A DNA stretch of 64,000 nucleotides from an uncultured Clostridium sp. (GCA_934746015.1 CAKVEW010000012.1:26218-90217); one strand, 5' to 3'; counted from the first letter of the stretch, positions 18,365 to 28,307 are shown. Notes: generated by a model from the letters alone, not told the origin. Made by a program: numbers and translations.

Positions 18365-19392
18365 TTATGAGGCTACGAACCAAGATTTACTTGATATATT
18401 ATCGCTAGCAAAGCCAGCAACTTCGGCAGGTGTAAGGTTATTCAATGAACCATGAGCTCTAATAAAGTTATAGTGAAATATAAAGATAAAAATAAGATTA
18501 TTAGCTTTTTCAAATGAATTAAATCCTTTTTTAGATTTATACCAAGACTTAAAGGTTTTATTAAATGATTCTATAAGATTATTGTTTATATCACTAGACA
18601 TTGGTTTTACAGGCAAATGTTTTGTAGTCGGCAATAGCGTAGCTATCGCTTCGTTATAAGCTGGCCATCTGTCTGTTATTAAGTTTGATGGTGAACCATA
18701 TTTTTTAGCTTCATTTATTAGAGAAAAAGCTGAATTTCATCTCTATATTTGCTTTTGCTTAAATGAAAAGAGACTATAAAACGTGTTTCAGAGTCTATAA
18801 CTAGCCATAGATAGTGTTTTATACCATTAATAAAAACAACAGTTTCATCAGCGTGCCAATCATCAGATTGTAAATCTACTTGATGCTTAAATTTATCAGC
18901 TTTCAGTTTGAAAAAAGGAGCAAATTTATTACTCCAATTAGCTATGGTTACGTGAGACACTTTGATATTAAAGGTATTCATAAGAAACTGAGATATAGCC
19001 CTAGTTGCTGTATTGTTTAAGTAATATAGAGTTAAGGCAGTAATAATTACTTGTAAAGGAAATCTCATTCCTTTCATAGAAAGAGATCCGGTAACAGCTT
19101 CGCTAGACGCTGGATCGATATTAAAGTTATGGTAATTAACTATAATATGATTACACGTTCTATTGCTACATTTATATCTATTGTAGTGTTTATAGGAATG
19201 GTGTAAGTAAGTTGATTTGTTACACTTTGGGCATTTAGGATAATTCATTTTAGGTCGTCCGATACCATCGCTTGCGATGAATTGACGCTTACATTTTTGA
19301 CATTGATATTTTTGATTAGCCTGCTTGTCAAAACCAAACTTATATAGTTTATCGGAGTGACAACGAGGGCATCTAATATTTGTTTTGTTCAT
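18365..19392 (-). CDS. IS transposase, DDE type, -1 frameshift (copy B)
   Basis: The gene is the same as at 819-1846. The first frame runs from ATG 19392 to a stop at 18718; a -1 shift at the T-run near 18726 opens the second frame, which ends at 18365. Zinc ribbons, both catalytic Asp residues and the catalytic Glu appear in the same order. I see no difference from copy A in the protein, which implies that the second copy arose recently. Confidence 0.75.
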
Positions 19393-19449
19393 TGCTCTTT
19401 TCTCCTTTCGAGGGGGATAATTAGTTCTTTTCAAACTTATTTTATTTCC

Positions 19450-19479
19450 TTGAGTTGAGAAGAGCAATGTTCATATAAC
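19450..19479 (+). promoter_or_regulatory. Outward-facing promoter in IS copy B, reading into the esterase gene
   Basis: TTGAGT (19450-19455) and TATAAC (19474-19479) are spaced by 18 bases, the same as in copy A. It can replace the promoter at 588-615 that the insertion separated from this gene. Confidence 0.5.
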
Positions 19480-19514
19480 TTAACAGATCGAAAATAAATT
19501 TTAGGAGGATATAG

Positions 19515-20315
19515 ATGGTTTTATTTGAAGTAAATTATTTCTCCAATACATTGGGAATTAATACGAAATTAAATGTGCTTTTGCCTCAACAAAAGTCAAA
19601 TGAAATAGATTCTAAGGAGAGTATTATTAATGATAAACAACCTGTAATATATTTATTGCATGGTATGGGAAATGATGAAAGTGTTTGGATGCGTAGAACT
19701 TCTATAGAAAGATATGCATCACAATATGGATTTGCTGTAGTAATACCAACAACTCAATTAGGTTGTTATACTGATACTACATATGGTGCTAAGTATTGGA
19801 CTTACATATCAGAAGAAGTACCTCAATTTTGCAAGGAATATTTCAATAATTTTTCAGATAAAAAAGAAGATACTTTTGTTGCTGGAGTTTCTATGGGAGG
19901 ACATGGAGCACTTAAATTAGCATTAACTCATCCAGAAAAGTTTAAAGCAGCAGCATCATTATCAGGACCTTTAAATATAGCTAGTGAATCAATAACAGAA
20001 GGATTTAAGAATAAAAGAAAGTCTTTTTGGGAGGGTGTATTTGGACCTTTAGAAAATATAAAAGGCTCAAAGAATGATTTAATTTATCTTTTAGATTCTT
20101 TATCAGAAAATAATAAGCTTGATGAAATACCTAAGCTATATTCTTGGTGTGGAACAGAAGACTTTTTATATAAAAATAACTTGGAAATGGAGTCAAAAAT
20201 GCAATCTTTAGGTGTAGATTTTCAAGCTAATTATTCAGAAGGAGAACATAACTGGGCTTGTTGGGATAGAGAAATACAAAATGTATTAAAATGGTTTAGT
20301 GAATTAAGAAATTAA
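19515..20315 (+). CDS. Alpha/beta-hydrolase esterase (EstA / S-formylglutathione-hydrolase-like)
   Basis: The protein is 266 residues with no signal peptide. The oxyanion region is YLLHGMGND, the nucleophile is Ser126 in GVSMGGHG, and the likely acid and base are the Asp of CGTEDF and the His of EGEHNWACWD. This is the family of tributyrin-type and acetyl-ester carboxylesterases of lactic bacteria, related to FrmB. ATG 19515 is preceded by AGGAGG. Only 24 bases separate it from IS copy B, so its native promoter has been displaced. The next gene begins after a 456-base leader, so it is probably monocistronic. Confidence 0.85.
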   Translation: MVLFEVNYFSNTLGINTKLNVLLPQQKSNEIDSKESIINDKQPVIYLLHGMGNDESVWMRRTSIERYASQYGFAVVIPTTQLGCYTDTTYGAKYWTYISEEVPQFCKEYFNNFSDKKEDTFVAGVSMGGHGALKLALTHPEKFKAAASLSGPLNIASESITEGFKNKRKSFWEGVFGPLENIKGSKNDLIYLLDSLSENNKLDEIPKLYSWCGTEDFLYKNNLEMESKMQSLGVDFQANYSEGEHNWACWDREIQNVLKWFSELRN

Positions 20316-20392
20316 TTATAAGATGAATTAATAGGAATATTTATAATTAAATTTACATAAAAATAGATATTCTTTAAATATTCTAAATTTAA

Positions 20393-20421
20393 TTGACAAA
20401 AATTAATAACATTCATATAAT
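20393..20421 (+). promoter_or_regulatory. Consensus sigma-A promoter of the T-box/opp operon
   Basis: TTGACA (20393-20398) and TATAAT (20416-20421) are spaced exactly 17 bases apart, with the start near 20428, just before the T-box leader. Confidence 0.85.
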
Positions 20422-20439
20422 ATGAGTATAAACAAAATC

Positions 20440-20712
20440 GAGTAATCCGATAGGAATTATAAGCTATGATAAGAAGAGTAAATTAAGGGAAACTTTCAGA
20501 GAAAAATCTCCAGGGCTGCAAGGGGTTTAAGTGAAACTTAATTGAAGTGCATCTTTGAGCTCTAAGTTGAAATAATAGTAGACTTTAGCGGGAACGCCCG
20601 TTATAGCGGTAGATATATTTATTTATGAGATTTATGCTATTGCATAAAAATCAGAGTGGAATCGCGTGTGTTTTTACTTCGCCTCTGAATATGGAGACGA
20701 AGTTTTTTTATT
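20440..20712 (+). ncRNA. T-box leader, probably sensing tRNA-Cys, with its terminator
   Basis: The leader has an AGTA box (AAGAGTAAATTAAG near 20474) facing CTTAATTGAAG (near 20547), the specifier loop of stem I. The T-box itself is AGAGTGGAATCGCG at 20653-20666. A terminator at 20676-20706 (ACTTCG...CGAAGT) is followed by seven T. In the specifier loop GAAGTGCAT, TGC followed by a purine is the best codon candidate. The bulge TGGA would pair with a tRNA ending UCCA, so U73, as in tRNA-Cys. The two readings agree. Uncharged tRNA would favour read-through into the opp genes. Confidence 0.85.
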
Positions 20713-20771
20713 TTCAAAATCCGGAGTATGAAAATATATACATATAAATAATAATTTTATGGAGGGTAAAT

Positions 20772-22349
20772 ATGAGATTTAATAAATTATCAAAAATATT
20801 AACTGCAACAGTAGCCACAGCAATGTTATTAACAGCTTGTGGAAATAAAGTAGACAATAATAACAGTACAGGGGGAACTTCCTCACAATCTGATTCATTT
20901 ATATATGGGATAGCTGGTGATCCAGGAAACTCAGTAAATGTAATAACAACAAGTGATCGTTATGGATTAATGACTATAAAAGCATTATATTCACCACTAT
21001 ATATGTATAATGCAGATGGAATTAATTATTTTCTTGCAGAAAGTATGACTCCATCAGAAGATAATCTAACTTATACGGCTAAGCTTAGAAAAGATGTTAA
21101 GTGGAGTGATGGAGAAGCATTTACAGCTGATGACGTTGTATTCACATATGAAGAGATGTTAAAAGAAGAAAATGCAGGATGGGCATATAGCCAATTAATA
21201 TTTAATGGAAAACCAGTAAAAGTTGAAAAAGTAGATGACTATACTGTTAACTTTATACTTCCAGAAGTTAGTGCTCCAGCTATGGAACTATTAGCAAATA
21301 TATTCATTATGCCAAAGCATATTTATGAAGGAGAAACTAACTTTGAAAATAGTGAAAAAAATGCTACACCAGTAGGAACTGGTCCATATAAATTAGCAGA
21401 ATATAAAGCAGGACAATACGTTAAGTTTGAAAAAAATGAAAATTATTTCCTTGGAGAAGCAAATATACAAAATGTAATTTTTAGAATAATACCAGATGCT
21501 AATACAGCTAAGCTTGCATTACAAAAGGGAGAAATAAATGCTTTATCTGTTCAATCTAGTGATTTAAATGATTTAACTAAGGGAGATAATTTAGCTCCAT
21601 ATAAATATGATGAAGGTAGAGTTGCTTATATAGTTGCTAATTCAAACTCAAAAAAATTACAAGATAAAAAAGTTAGACAAGCTATTTTTTATGGAATGAA
21701 TAGAACAGATTTAATAAATGCTGCTTTTGGTTCAAAAGAATATGCCGATGAAGTTTATACATTCTTACCTAACGGCAACCCATTCCATACAAATGATGTT
21801 GAACAATATAATTTTGATCAAGAAAAAGCTAAAAAGTTATTAGAAGAAGCAGGAGTTACTAATTTAACTGTTAAGCTAGGATATACTTCAAATGATGTTC
21901 CATCTCAAAAAGAAGCAACAATTATTCAACAAAATCTTAAAGCAATAGGGATTAATGTGGAATTAGCAGGTCAAGAGGGAACAGCTTTAAGTCAACAAAT
22001 GCTTAATGAAGAATCAGATTATGACATGTTCATTGGCGGATACATTATGGGAATAGATCCAGATACATTTAATTCATTATTTACTTCAGATAGTAAATAC
22101 AATTATAGTCACTATAAGGATAAAGAAATTGATGATTTATTTAATGCTGGAAGAGTTGAAACTGATGAAGCAAAGAGAATTGAAATATATAATAAGATTC
22201 AACAAAGGTTACAAGATAATGCTTACTTCTATCCAATGTTAGAAAATAAGAGGATAGTAGTTATGAGTTCTAATGTAGCAGGAGTTGATGAAGCTAAATT
22301 AGTACCAGTTTATACTTTTGAAGATATGTCAAAATTAAGTTTTAAGTAG
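20772..22349 (+). CDS. Oligopeptide ABC transporter substrate-binding lipoprotein (OppA-like)
   Basis: The protein is 525 residues and is exported and lipid-anchored: the signal peptide ends in LLTACGNK with Cys23 as the lipidated residue. The mature part is the SBP_bac_5 fold, with the family stretch LRKDVKWSDGEAFTADDVVFTYE near residues 95-130. ATG 20772 follows GGAGGG. The T-box upstream suggests that supply of one amino acid, probably cysteine, is the goal, so the ligand may be a cysteine-containing peptide (inference). A hairpin after the stop probably lets this binding protein be made in excess over the membrane parts. Confidence 0.9.
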   Translation: MRFNKLSKILTATVATAMLLTACGNKVDNNNSTGGTSSQSDSFIYGIAGDPGNSVNVITTSDRYGLMTIKALYSPLYMYNADGINYFLAESMTPSEDNLTYTAKLRKDVKWSDGEAFTADDVVFTYEEMLKEENAGWAYSQLIFNGKPVKVEKVDDYTVNFILPEVSAPAMELLANIFIMPKHIYEGETNFENSEKNATPVGTGPYKLAEYKAGQYVKFEKNENYFLGEANIQNVIFRIIPDANTAKLALQKGEINALSVQSSDLNDLTKGDNLAPYKYDEGRVAYIVANSNSKKLQDKKVRQAIFYGMNRTDLINAAFGSKEYADEVYTFLPNGNPFHTNDVEQYNFDQEKAKKLLEEAGVTNLTVKLGYTSNDVPSQKEATIIQQNLKAIGINVELAGQEGTALSQQMLNEESDYDMFIGGYIMGIDPDTFNSLFTSDSKYNYSHYKDKEIDDLFNAGRVETDEAKRIEIYNKIQQRLQDNAYFYPMLENKRIVVMSSNVAGVDEAKLVPVYTFEDMSKLSFK

Positions 22350-22367
22350 AATTTAAATATTAAAAGG

Positions 22368-22388
22368 GGTGCTGCATATTGCAGCACC
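22368..22388 (+). terminator. Intra-operon hairpin between oppA and oppB
   Basis: GGTGCTGCA (22368-22376) and TGCAGCACC (22380-22388) form a perfect 9-bp stem without a strong T-run. It probably protects the oppA message or partly terminates. Confidence 0.6.
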
Positions 22389-22418
22389 ATATAATTTTTA
22401 TCAGGGAAGTGATGATAA

Positions 22419-23372
22419 ATGGCTAAATACATTTTAAAGAGAATACTTCAGGCTATTCCTTTAATATTACTAATTTCAATAATCTGCTTTACATTAATTC
22501 AATTAGCACCATATAATGCCATTGATACAATGATTACTCCAAAGATGTCACAAGAAACAGTAGAGCTTATTAAAGCAAAATATGGCTTTGATAAACCTGT
22601 ATATCTTCAATATTTATTATGGCTTAAGGGAATCATAAGTGGACAATTTGGATACTCAATAATTACTCATGAAAGCATATCAAATGATTTATTAGCAAGA
22701 ATTCCAGCAACAGTTGTACTAGTCTTACCATCTTATTTAATTGCCTTTATAATTTCAATAGTTTTAGGATTATTTGCAGGCTCTAATAAAAATAAATTAG
22801 CAGATAAAATTATAGATGGATTTTGCTCTATTGGAATAGCTATTCCAAGCTTTTGGTTTGCAATGATTATGATATTTATTTTTGGATATAAATTTTCAGT
22901 ATTACCTATATTAGGCATGAATACTATTGGAAAAGAGGGGTCAATATCTGATTTCTTTTTACATTTTATAATGCCTTGTACAGTTTTAGTAATTGCCTTT
23001 TTACCTGATTTAATAAGATATGTAAGGTCTTCAACTATAGGACAAATTTCTGAGGATTATGTAATGGTACAAGAAGCTTTTGGAGCAAGTAGATCTGAAA
23101 TATTATTCAAACATGTTTGTAAAAATGTACTATTGCCTATAATTACAAAATTGGGAATGGCTCTTCCTATGCTTATAACAGGAGCAATGATAACAGAAAC
23201 TGTATTTGGATGGCCAGGAGTTGGACCGTATTTCGTAAATGCTGTAAGATCTTTAGACTATCCAATTATTATGGCAATTTTATTACTATCATCAACTTTA
23301 GTTATACTAGGAAACTTATTGTCAGACATCCTTTATTGTTTGATAGATCCTAGAATAAAGGAAATGAGGTAG
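22419..23372 (+). CDS. oppB: Oligopeptide ABC transporter permease (OppB-like)
   Basis: The protein is 317 residues with a first membrane segment at about 9-30 and five more after it. The EAA-type cytoplasmic loop is visible as EAFGASRSEILFKHV. The ending IDPRIKE is typical of DppB/OppB. It has a GGGAAGTGATG-type ribosome site. It forms the pore with the next gene, four bases downstream. Confidence 0.92.
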   Translation: MAKYILKRILQAIPLILLISIICFTLIQLAPYNAIDTMITPKMSQETVELIKAKYGFDKPVYLQYLLWLKGIISGQFGYSIITHESISNDLLARIPATVVLVLPSYLIAFIISIVLGLFAGSNKNKLADKIIDGFCSIGIAIPSFWFAMIMIFIFGYKFSVLPILGMNTIGKEGSISDFFLHFIMPCTVLVIAFLPDLIRYVRSSTIGQISEDYVMVQEAFGASRSEILFKHVCKNVLLPIITKLGMALPMLITGAMITETVFGWPGVGPYFVNAVRSLDYPIIMAILLLSSTLVILGNLLSDILYCLIDPRIKEMR

Positions 23373-23376
23373 GAGA

Positions 23377-24228
23377 ATGGAAAATAGAAGATTAAAAAAT
23401 TTTAAAGATGAAATTAAGTATAATAAGAGTGCTTTATTTGCTATATTATTTTTACTATTTATAGTGTTTATATCAATATTTGCATTTCTAATTCCAATAG
23501 ATCCAGACTTAACAAACACATTGAATATTCTTCAATCACCTAGTACTACTCATATATTTGGAACAGATGAATTAGGAAGAGATTATTTTGTTAGAACTGT
23601 ATATGGAGGAAGAGTTTCTTTAATAGTAGGAATCCTTGCTATGGTAATTTCCACTAGTATTGGAGTAGCTGTTGGCACTATAAGTGGATATTTTGGCGGA
23701 AAGATAGATAATATTTTAATGAGAGTAGTGGATATAATATCATCTATTCCATGGATGATACTAGTAACAGTAATAAGTATATTTTTAAAACCTGGATTAC
23801 AAGCAATCATTATAGTTATAGGTTTATTTTCTTGGATGGAAACATCAAGGTTAGTACGTGCAGAAACTCTTTCAATTAAAGAGAGAGAATATGTGCTTTA
23901 TGCAAAATCTATTGGAGAATCTTCAGGGAAAATAATTTTTAAACATATAGTTCCAAGTGTTTTCCCAACAATAATTATTGCTTCAACATCTAGTATTGCT
24001 GGAGCTATAATGACTGAATCATCTTTAAGCTTCCTAGGGCTTGGAATTCAGCCACCTATGTCATCTTGGGGAAACCTTCTTCAAAATGCACAAAGCAATC
24101 TTCAAAGTGCCCCATATATGGCATTAATACCAGGTATATTAATTATTTTAACAATATATTCTTTCAATAAGTTAGGGAATATATTAAGGGTACTTGTAGA
24201 ACCTAAAACTTCAGGAGGTGAGAGTTAA
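23377..24228 (+). CDS. oppC: Oligopeptide ABC transporter permease (OppC-like)
   Basis: The protein is 283 residues. The N-terminal segment FALLFLLFIVFISIFAF-like is followed by the OppC stretch IFGTDELGRDYFVRTVYGGRVSL near 50-75. The permease loop is YAKSIGESSGKIIFKHI. Its stop overlaps the start of the next gene by one base, so the genes are coupled. Confidence 0.92.
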   Translation: MENRRLKNFKDEIKYNKSALFAILFLLFIVFISIFAFLIPIDPDLTNTLNILQSPSTTHIFGTDELGRDYFVRTVYGGRVSLIVGILAMVISTSIGVAVGTISGYFGGKIDNILMRVVDIISSIPWMILVTVISIFLKPGLQAIIIVIGLFSWMETSRLVRAETLSIKEREYVLYAKSIGESSGKIIFKHIVPSVFPTIIIASTSSIAGAIMTESSLSFLGLGIQPPMSSWGNLLQNAQSNLQSAPYMALIPGILIILTIYSFNKLGNILRVLVEPKTSGGES

Positions 24229-25202
24229 TGAGTAAGGATAATAATCTTCTTAAAGTAGATAATCTTAAAACTAATTTTTATAGTAAAGATAAGAAAATTG
24301 AAGCTGTAAGAGGTGTAAGTTTTCATGTTAATCAAGGAGATATATTAGGTATAGTTGGAGAATCAGGAAGTGGAAAAAGTGTCCTTATGAAATCTGTAAT
24401 GAATATACTACCTGAAAATGCCAAAATAGAAGAAGGGAAAATTTATTTTAATAATATAGATATCTTAAATTTAAGCAAGAAAGAAATGCAGAATATTAAG
24501 GGAAAAGAAATGGCTATGATTTTTCAAGATCCTATGACTGCTTTAAATCCACTAAAAAAAGTAGGGGATCACTTAACAGAAGTGCTAATGAGACATAAAG
24601 GAATAAATAAAAAGGAAGCAAAGGTATTAGCATTAGATATTTTAAAGCAAGTAGGAATACCTATGCCAGAAAAGAGAATAGACCAATATCCACATGAATT
24701 TAGTGGAGGAATGAGACAAAGGGTGTTAATAGCAATGGCATTGGCATGTAATCCTAGGCTGCTAATTGCAGATGAGCCTACTACAGCCCTTGATGTAACA
24801 ATACAAGCTCAAATTTTGCAGCTATTAAAGAACTTAAAAGAAAGTAATGATATGTCTGTTATATTAATAACTCATGACCTTGGTGTAGTGGCAAGTCTTT
24901 GTAATAGAGTAGTTGTTATGTATGGAGGATTAATAATGGAAGAAGGTCTTGTAGATGAAATTTTCTATGAAGCTAAACATCCATATACGAAGGCTCTACT
25001 TAATTCAATTCCTAAGCTAGAAGAGAACGAAAAATCAAGACTTAAGCCTATAAAAGGTTCTGCACCATCTCTATTAAATCCTCCAAAAGGATGTCCTTTT
25101 GCTGATAGATGTGAATTTGCATTTAAAAAGTGTTTCCAAGAGATGCCTAAATATAAGAACTTTAGTGAAACTCACAGAGCAATGTGCTTTTTAGAAAAAT
25201 AA
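24228..25202 (+). CDS. oppD: Oligopeptide ABC transporter ATPase (OppD-like)
   Basis: The protein is 324 residues. Walker A is GESGSGKS, the signature is FSGGMRQRV and Walker B is LLIADEPT. The C-terminal peptide-transporter extension has [14 protein letters not shown], a cysteine cluster typical of OppD/DppD. It pairs with OppF to power peptide uptake. Confidence 0.93.
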   Translation: MSKDNNLLKVDNLKTNFYSKDKKIEAVRGVSFHVNQGDILGIVGESGSGKSVLMKSVMNILPENAKIEEGKIYFNNIDILNLSKKEMQNIKGKEMAMIFQDPMTALNPLKKVGDHLTEVLMRHKGINKKEAKVLALDILKQVGIPMPEKRIDQYPHEFSGGMRQRVLIAMALACNPRLLIADEPTTALDVTIQAQILQLLKNLKESNDMSVILITHDLGVVASLCNRVVVMYGGLIMEEGLVDEIFYEAKHPYTKALLNSIPKLEENEKSRLKPIKGSAPSLLNPPKGCPFADRCEFAFKKCFQEMPKYKNFSETHRAMCFLEK

Positions 25203-25224
25203 ATTTAGGAAATGGGGTGTTACA

Positions 25225-26199
25225 ATGTCTAATGAAATATTAATAGAAGTAAAGAATTTAAAAAAATATTTTCCGGTTAAAAATGAATTTTTAGGTGGAG
25301 AAAAAAAGTTCGTAAAGGCAGTGGATGGTGTTTCTTTTAATATAAGAAAAGGAGAGACCTTTGGTCTTGTAGGTGAATCAGGATGTGGGAAATCAACTCT
25401 TGGGAGATCAATTACAAGGCTTTATGATATAACAGAAGGAGATATTTTTTTTGAGGGAACTAATATAGCCAAACTCTCTAAAAAAGAAATGAAGAACTTT
25501 TATAGTAAAATTCAAACTATATTTCAAGATCCATATTCATCTCTAAATCCAAATATGACAGTTAGGGAATTAGTAAATGAACCTTTAGCTTTGCATACTA
25601 ATTTAAGTAAAGATGAGAGAAATAAAAAAATAAAAGAATTATTAGAAATGGTGGGACTATCAGAGTCTGATATGGATAAGTTTCCTTATGAATTTAGTGG
25701 TGGACAAAGACAGAGAATAGGAATTGCAAGGGCTATATCTACTGAACCAGATTTTATACTTTGTGATGAACCAATTTCAGCATTAGATGTATCTATTCAA
25801 GCGCAAGTTGTAAATATGTTAGAGGACTTACAAAAGGAACTAAAGCTTACATATCTTTTTGTTGCCCATGATTTATCAATGGTAAAGCATATTTCAGATA
25901 GAATAGGAGTAATGTATCTTGGTAAGATAGTAGAAATATCAGATAGTAACGAATTATATAAAAATCCACTTCATCCATATACAAAGGGACTTTTATCAGC
26001 AATACCAATTGCAGATCCTAAGAAAGCAAAGAAATCTGAAATAAGTTTAATAAAGGGGGATGTACCAAGTCCTATAGATATTCCAACAGGATGTAGGTTC
26101 CATACTAGATGTCCTTATGCAACAGAGAAATGTAAAACTGTTGAGCCTGAAATGAAGGAAATAGAAAAAAATCATTTCGTTAGTTGTCATTTGTATTGA
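25225..26199 (+). CDS. oppF: Oligopeptide ABC transporter ATPase (OppF-like)
   Basis: The protein is 324 residues. Walker A is GESGCGKST, the signature is [14 protein letters not shown] and Walker B is [12 protein letters not shown]. The C-terminal extension has [14 protein letters not shown]. It is the last gene of the five-gene operon. No clear terminator follows before the next promoter at 26247. Confidence 0.93.
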   Translation: MSNEILIEVKNLKKYFPVKNEFLGGEKKFVKAVDGVSFNIRKGETFGLVGESGCGKSTLGRSITRLYDITEGDIFFEGTNIAKLSKKEMKNFYSKIQTIFQDPYSSLNPNMTVRELVNEPLALHTNLSKDERNKKIKELLEMVGLSESDMDKFPYEFSGGQRQRIGIARAISTEPDFILCDEPISALDVSIQAQVVNMLEDLQKELKLTYLFVAHDLSMVKHISDRIGVMYLGKIVEISDSNELYKNPLHPYTKGLLSAIPIADPKKAKKSEISLIKGDVPSPIDIPTGCRFHTRCPYATEKCKTVEPEMKEIEKNHFVSCHLY

Positions 26200-26246
26200 T
26201 AATTCATAATATTAAGTATTGTATAAGAAATATGAAAATATATCTA

Positions 26247-26275
26247 TTGACATAGGTGGAAAATAGTAGTAAACT
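26247..26275 (+). promoter_or_regulatory. Sigma-A promoter of the lysine-riboswitch operon
   Basis: TTGACA (26247-26252) and TAAACT (26270-26275) are spaced 17 bases apart, with the start near 26282. Confidence 0.65.
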
Positions 26276-26295
26276 GTATGTAAAATTAAATAAAT

Positions 26296-26475
26296 ACCTC
26301 ACTTAGCAGTGGGGTAGAGGCGCAAAATTTAACAGTCTTTAGCTGAGCTTGAGAGTGCGATGAAGCTACTGAGAAGGAAATTTTGCCGAAGTTTGTAATA
26401 TGTCTCGCTATTACTTGCTGGGTCTGTAATTAATAGTTACAGGACTGTCTTAATAAACTTCCCGGTTTATTAAGT
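26296..26475 (+). ncRNA. Lysine riboswitch (L-box) aptamer and first part of its expression platform
   Basis: The conserved L-box blocks appear in order: GGTAGAGGCGC (from 26313), AGCTTGAGAGTGCGATGAAG, GAAGGAAATTTTGCCGAAG (near 26373), and CTTGCTGGGTCTGT with ACAGGACTGT (near 26418-26448). A perfect hairpin CTTAATAAAC/GGTTTATTAAG follows at about 26450-26475, and a terminator comes at 26582. Family knowledge: lysine binding favours termination and shuts off lysine uptake or synthesis genes. Confidence 0.9.
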
Positions 26476-26581
26476 TGTGCTATCTCAAATGGGAAGATGA
26501 GGGTTAAGTGTCTTTGAATTGATCTTGAGCTTAAGTGCTTAGTTATTTTTAGAGTATCTTATCCAAAATATTTAAGATAGC

Positions 26582-26607
26582 ACCAACCAATAGGTTGGTT
26601 TTTTTAT
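26582..26607 (+). terminator. Riboswitch-controlled terminator
   Basis: ACCAACC (26582-26588) pairs with GGTTGGT (26593-26599) and seven T follow. It lies 23 bases before the transporter start codon. Confidence 0.8.
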
Positions 26608-26629
26608 TATCATAAAGGAGAGGATAAAT

Positions 26630-27457
26630 ATGAAAAAAAAATTATCATTATTAATTTTAGCTGTAGTAACAGCAGCACTAACATTAACAGGTTGCGGTTC
26701 AGGTAAGGAAAGTAATTCTGGAGAGGATGTATTTAGAGTAGGGATGGAAGCAGGATATGCACCATTCAACTGGACACAAATGGATGATTCTAACGGGGCA
26801 GTTAAAATAGATGGAAGTTCTGAATATGCTGGTGGTTATGATGTGGAAATAGCTAAAAAAATAGCTGATAGTCTAGGAAAAAAATTAGTAATAGTTAAAA
26901 CAGAGTGGGATGGGCTTGTTCCTGCCTTAACATCTGGAAAAATAGATGCAATAATAGCTGGTATGTCACCAACAGCAGAACGTAAAGAAACAATAGACTT
27001 TACAGATATTTATTATAAATCAGATTTAGTAATGCTAGTTAAAAAGGGTGGAGCTTATGAGAATGCAAGTACATTAAAAGATTTCTCAGGAGCTAAAATA
27101 ACTGCTCAATTAAATACTTTCCACTACAGTGTTATAGATCAAATTCCGAGTGTTAATAAGGTAGCAGCTATGGACAACTTCCCTGCAATGAGAGTTGCAC
27201 TAGAGTCTGGAGTAATAGATGGATATGTAACAGAAAGACCAGAAGCTTTAAGCGCACAAATGGCAAATGAAAACTTTAAGATGGTTGAATTTAAAGAAGG
27301 ATTTGTTACTTCAGAAGAAGATACAGCAATAGCAGTTGGCCTTCAAAAGAATAGTGAATTAAAAGATAAGATAAATGAAACATTAAAAGGAATTTCTGAT
27401 GAAGATAGATTGAAGATAATGGATGATGCAATTAAGAATCAACCAGCAGCTCAATAG
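26630..27457 (+). CDS. Amino-acid (probably lysine) ABC transporter substrate-binding lipoprotein
   Basis: The protein is 275 residues. The lipoprotein signal peptide ends LTLTGCGSG with Cys22. The mature part is a family 3 solute-binding protein, with VGMEAGYAPFNW at the start and GGYDVEIAKKIADSLGK and GMSPTAERKETIDFTDIYY later. The lysine riboswitch in its leader makes lysine the best-supported ligand. The ribosome site is AGGAGAGG. A hairpin follows the stop, as after oppA. Confidence 0.9.
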   Translation: MKKKLSLLILAVVTAALTLTGCGSGKESNSGEDVFRVGMEAGYAPFNWTQMDDSNGAVKIDGSSEYAGGYDVEIAKKIADSLGKKLVIVKTEWDGLVPALTSGKIDAIIAGMSPTAERKETIDFTDIYYKSDLVMLVKKGGAYENASTLKDFSGAKITAQLNTFHYSVIDQIPSVNKVAAMDNFPAMRVALESGVIDGYVTERPEALSAQMANENFKMVEFKEGFVTSEEDTAIAVGLQKNSELKDKINETLKGISDEDRLKIMDDAIKNQPAAQ

Positions 27458-27462
27458 CAATA

Positions 27463-27503
27463 GAGGGGGCTCAATTGATTTATAATAATCAATGGCCCCT
27501 ATT
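27463..27503 (+). terminator. Intra-operon hairpin after the lysine-binding protein gene
   Basis: AGGGGGC (27464-27470) pairs with GGCCCCT (27494-27500), and inside it ATTGATT pairs with AATCAAT. The T-run is weak, so partial termination or mRNA protection is more likely than full stop. Confidence 0.6.
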
Positions 27504-27525
27504 TCACATATAAGGAGATTAGAAT

Positions 27526-28287
27526 ATGACTATAGAATGGTTAATAAAAATAATTACAAATAACTGGCCTATGTTTATACGTGGAGCAGGAATGACATTA
27601 CTTATTTCAATAGTAGGTACTTTAATTGGGTCATTAATTGGACTTATAGTAGGAGTAATAAGAACAATACCAGTGCCAGAAAAAGGTATTAAAAAAATAT
27701 TATTAAAGATAGTTAATATAATTTTATCAGTTTATATAGAATTCTTTAGAGGAACTCCAATGATTGTTCAAGCTATGGTAATTTACTATGGTTCAGCAGC
27801 AGCCTTTGGAATAGATATAAATAAAATAGTAGCAGGTTTATTTATAGTTTCAATTAATACTGGAGCATATATGTCTGAAATAGTAAGAGGTGGTATTGTT
27901 TCTATAGATAAAGGTCAATTCGAAGCAGCTCAAGCTATTGGAATGAATCATTTTCAAACTATGACTAACGTAGTATTGCCACAAGTAATTAGAAATATAT
28001 TACCAGCAACAGGTAATGAATTTGTAATTAATATAAAAGATACATCAGTATTAAATGTTATTTCAGTGTCAGAACTATTCTTCCAAACTAAATCTATAGC
28101 TGGAAATAATTTTAGATATTTTGAATCATTCTTTGTAGCATGTATATTATATTTTATAATGACATTTACAGTTACAAGAATATTAAGATATTTAGAAAAG
28201 AAAATTGATGGACCAGAAAACTATATAATAGCAGGAAATCAAATGCAAGTTGCAAGGCCAGAAGATATGGCTAAAAAGTCTATGTAG
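27526..28287 (+). CDS. Amino-acid ABC transporter permease
   Basis: The protein is 253 residues, of the HisM/GlnP type. The N-terminal membrane segment is near residues 18-45 (MTLLISIVGTLIGSLIGLIV). The family's FFRGTPMIVQ motif and the ATP-ase contact loop EAAQAIGMNHFQTMTNVVLPQ are both clear. It lies between the binding protein and the ATPase in a standard three-gene import operon. Confidence 0.92.
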   Translation: MTIEWLIKIITNNWPMFIRGAGMTLLISIVGTLIGSLIGLIVGVIRTIPVPEKGIKKILLKIVNIILSVYIEFFRGTPMIVQAMVIYYGSAAAFGIDINKIVAGLFIVSINTGAYMSEIVRGGIVSIDKGQFEAAQAIGMNHFQTMTNVVLPQVIRNILPATGNEFVINIKDTSVLNVISVSELFFQTKSIAGNNFRYFESFFVACILYFIMTFTVTRILRYLEKKIDGPENYIIAGNQMQVARPEDMAKKSM

Positions 28288-28307
28288 TGGCTTAAGGAGG
28301 AGTTAGT

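Larger units (their letters stand above)
18212..19490 (-). mobile_element. Insertion sequence copy B, same family and orientation as copy A
   Basis: This copy is offset from copy A by exactly 17,546 bases, with equal length, identical encoded proteins and the same terminal repeats GAATCTGTTAAG and CGATCTGTTAAG. Two direct copies can recombine or transpose to release the enclosed segment as a circle. Its right end stops 24 bases before the esterase start codon. Confidence 0.85.
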
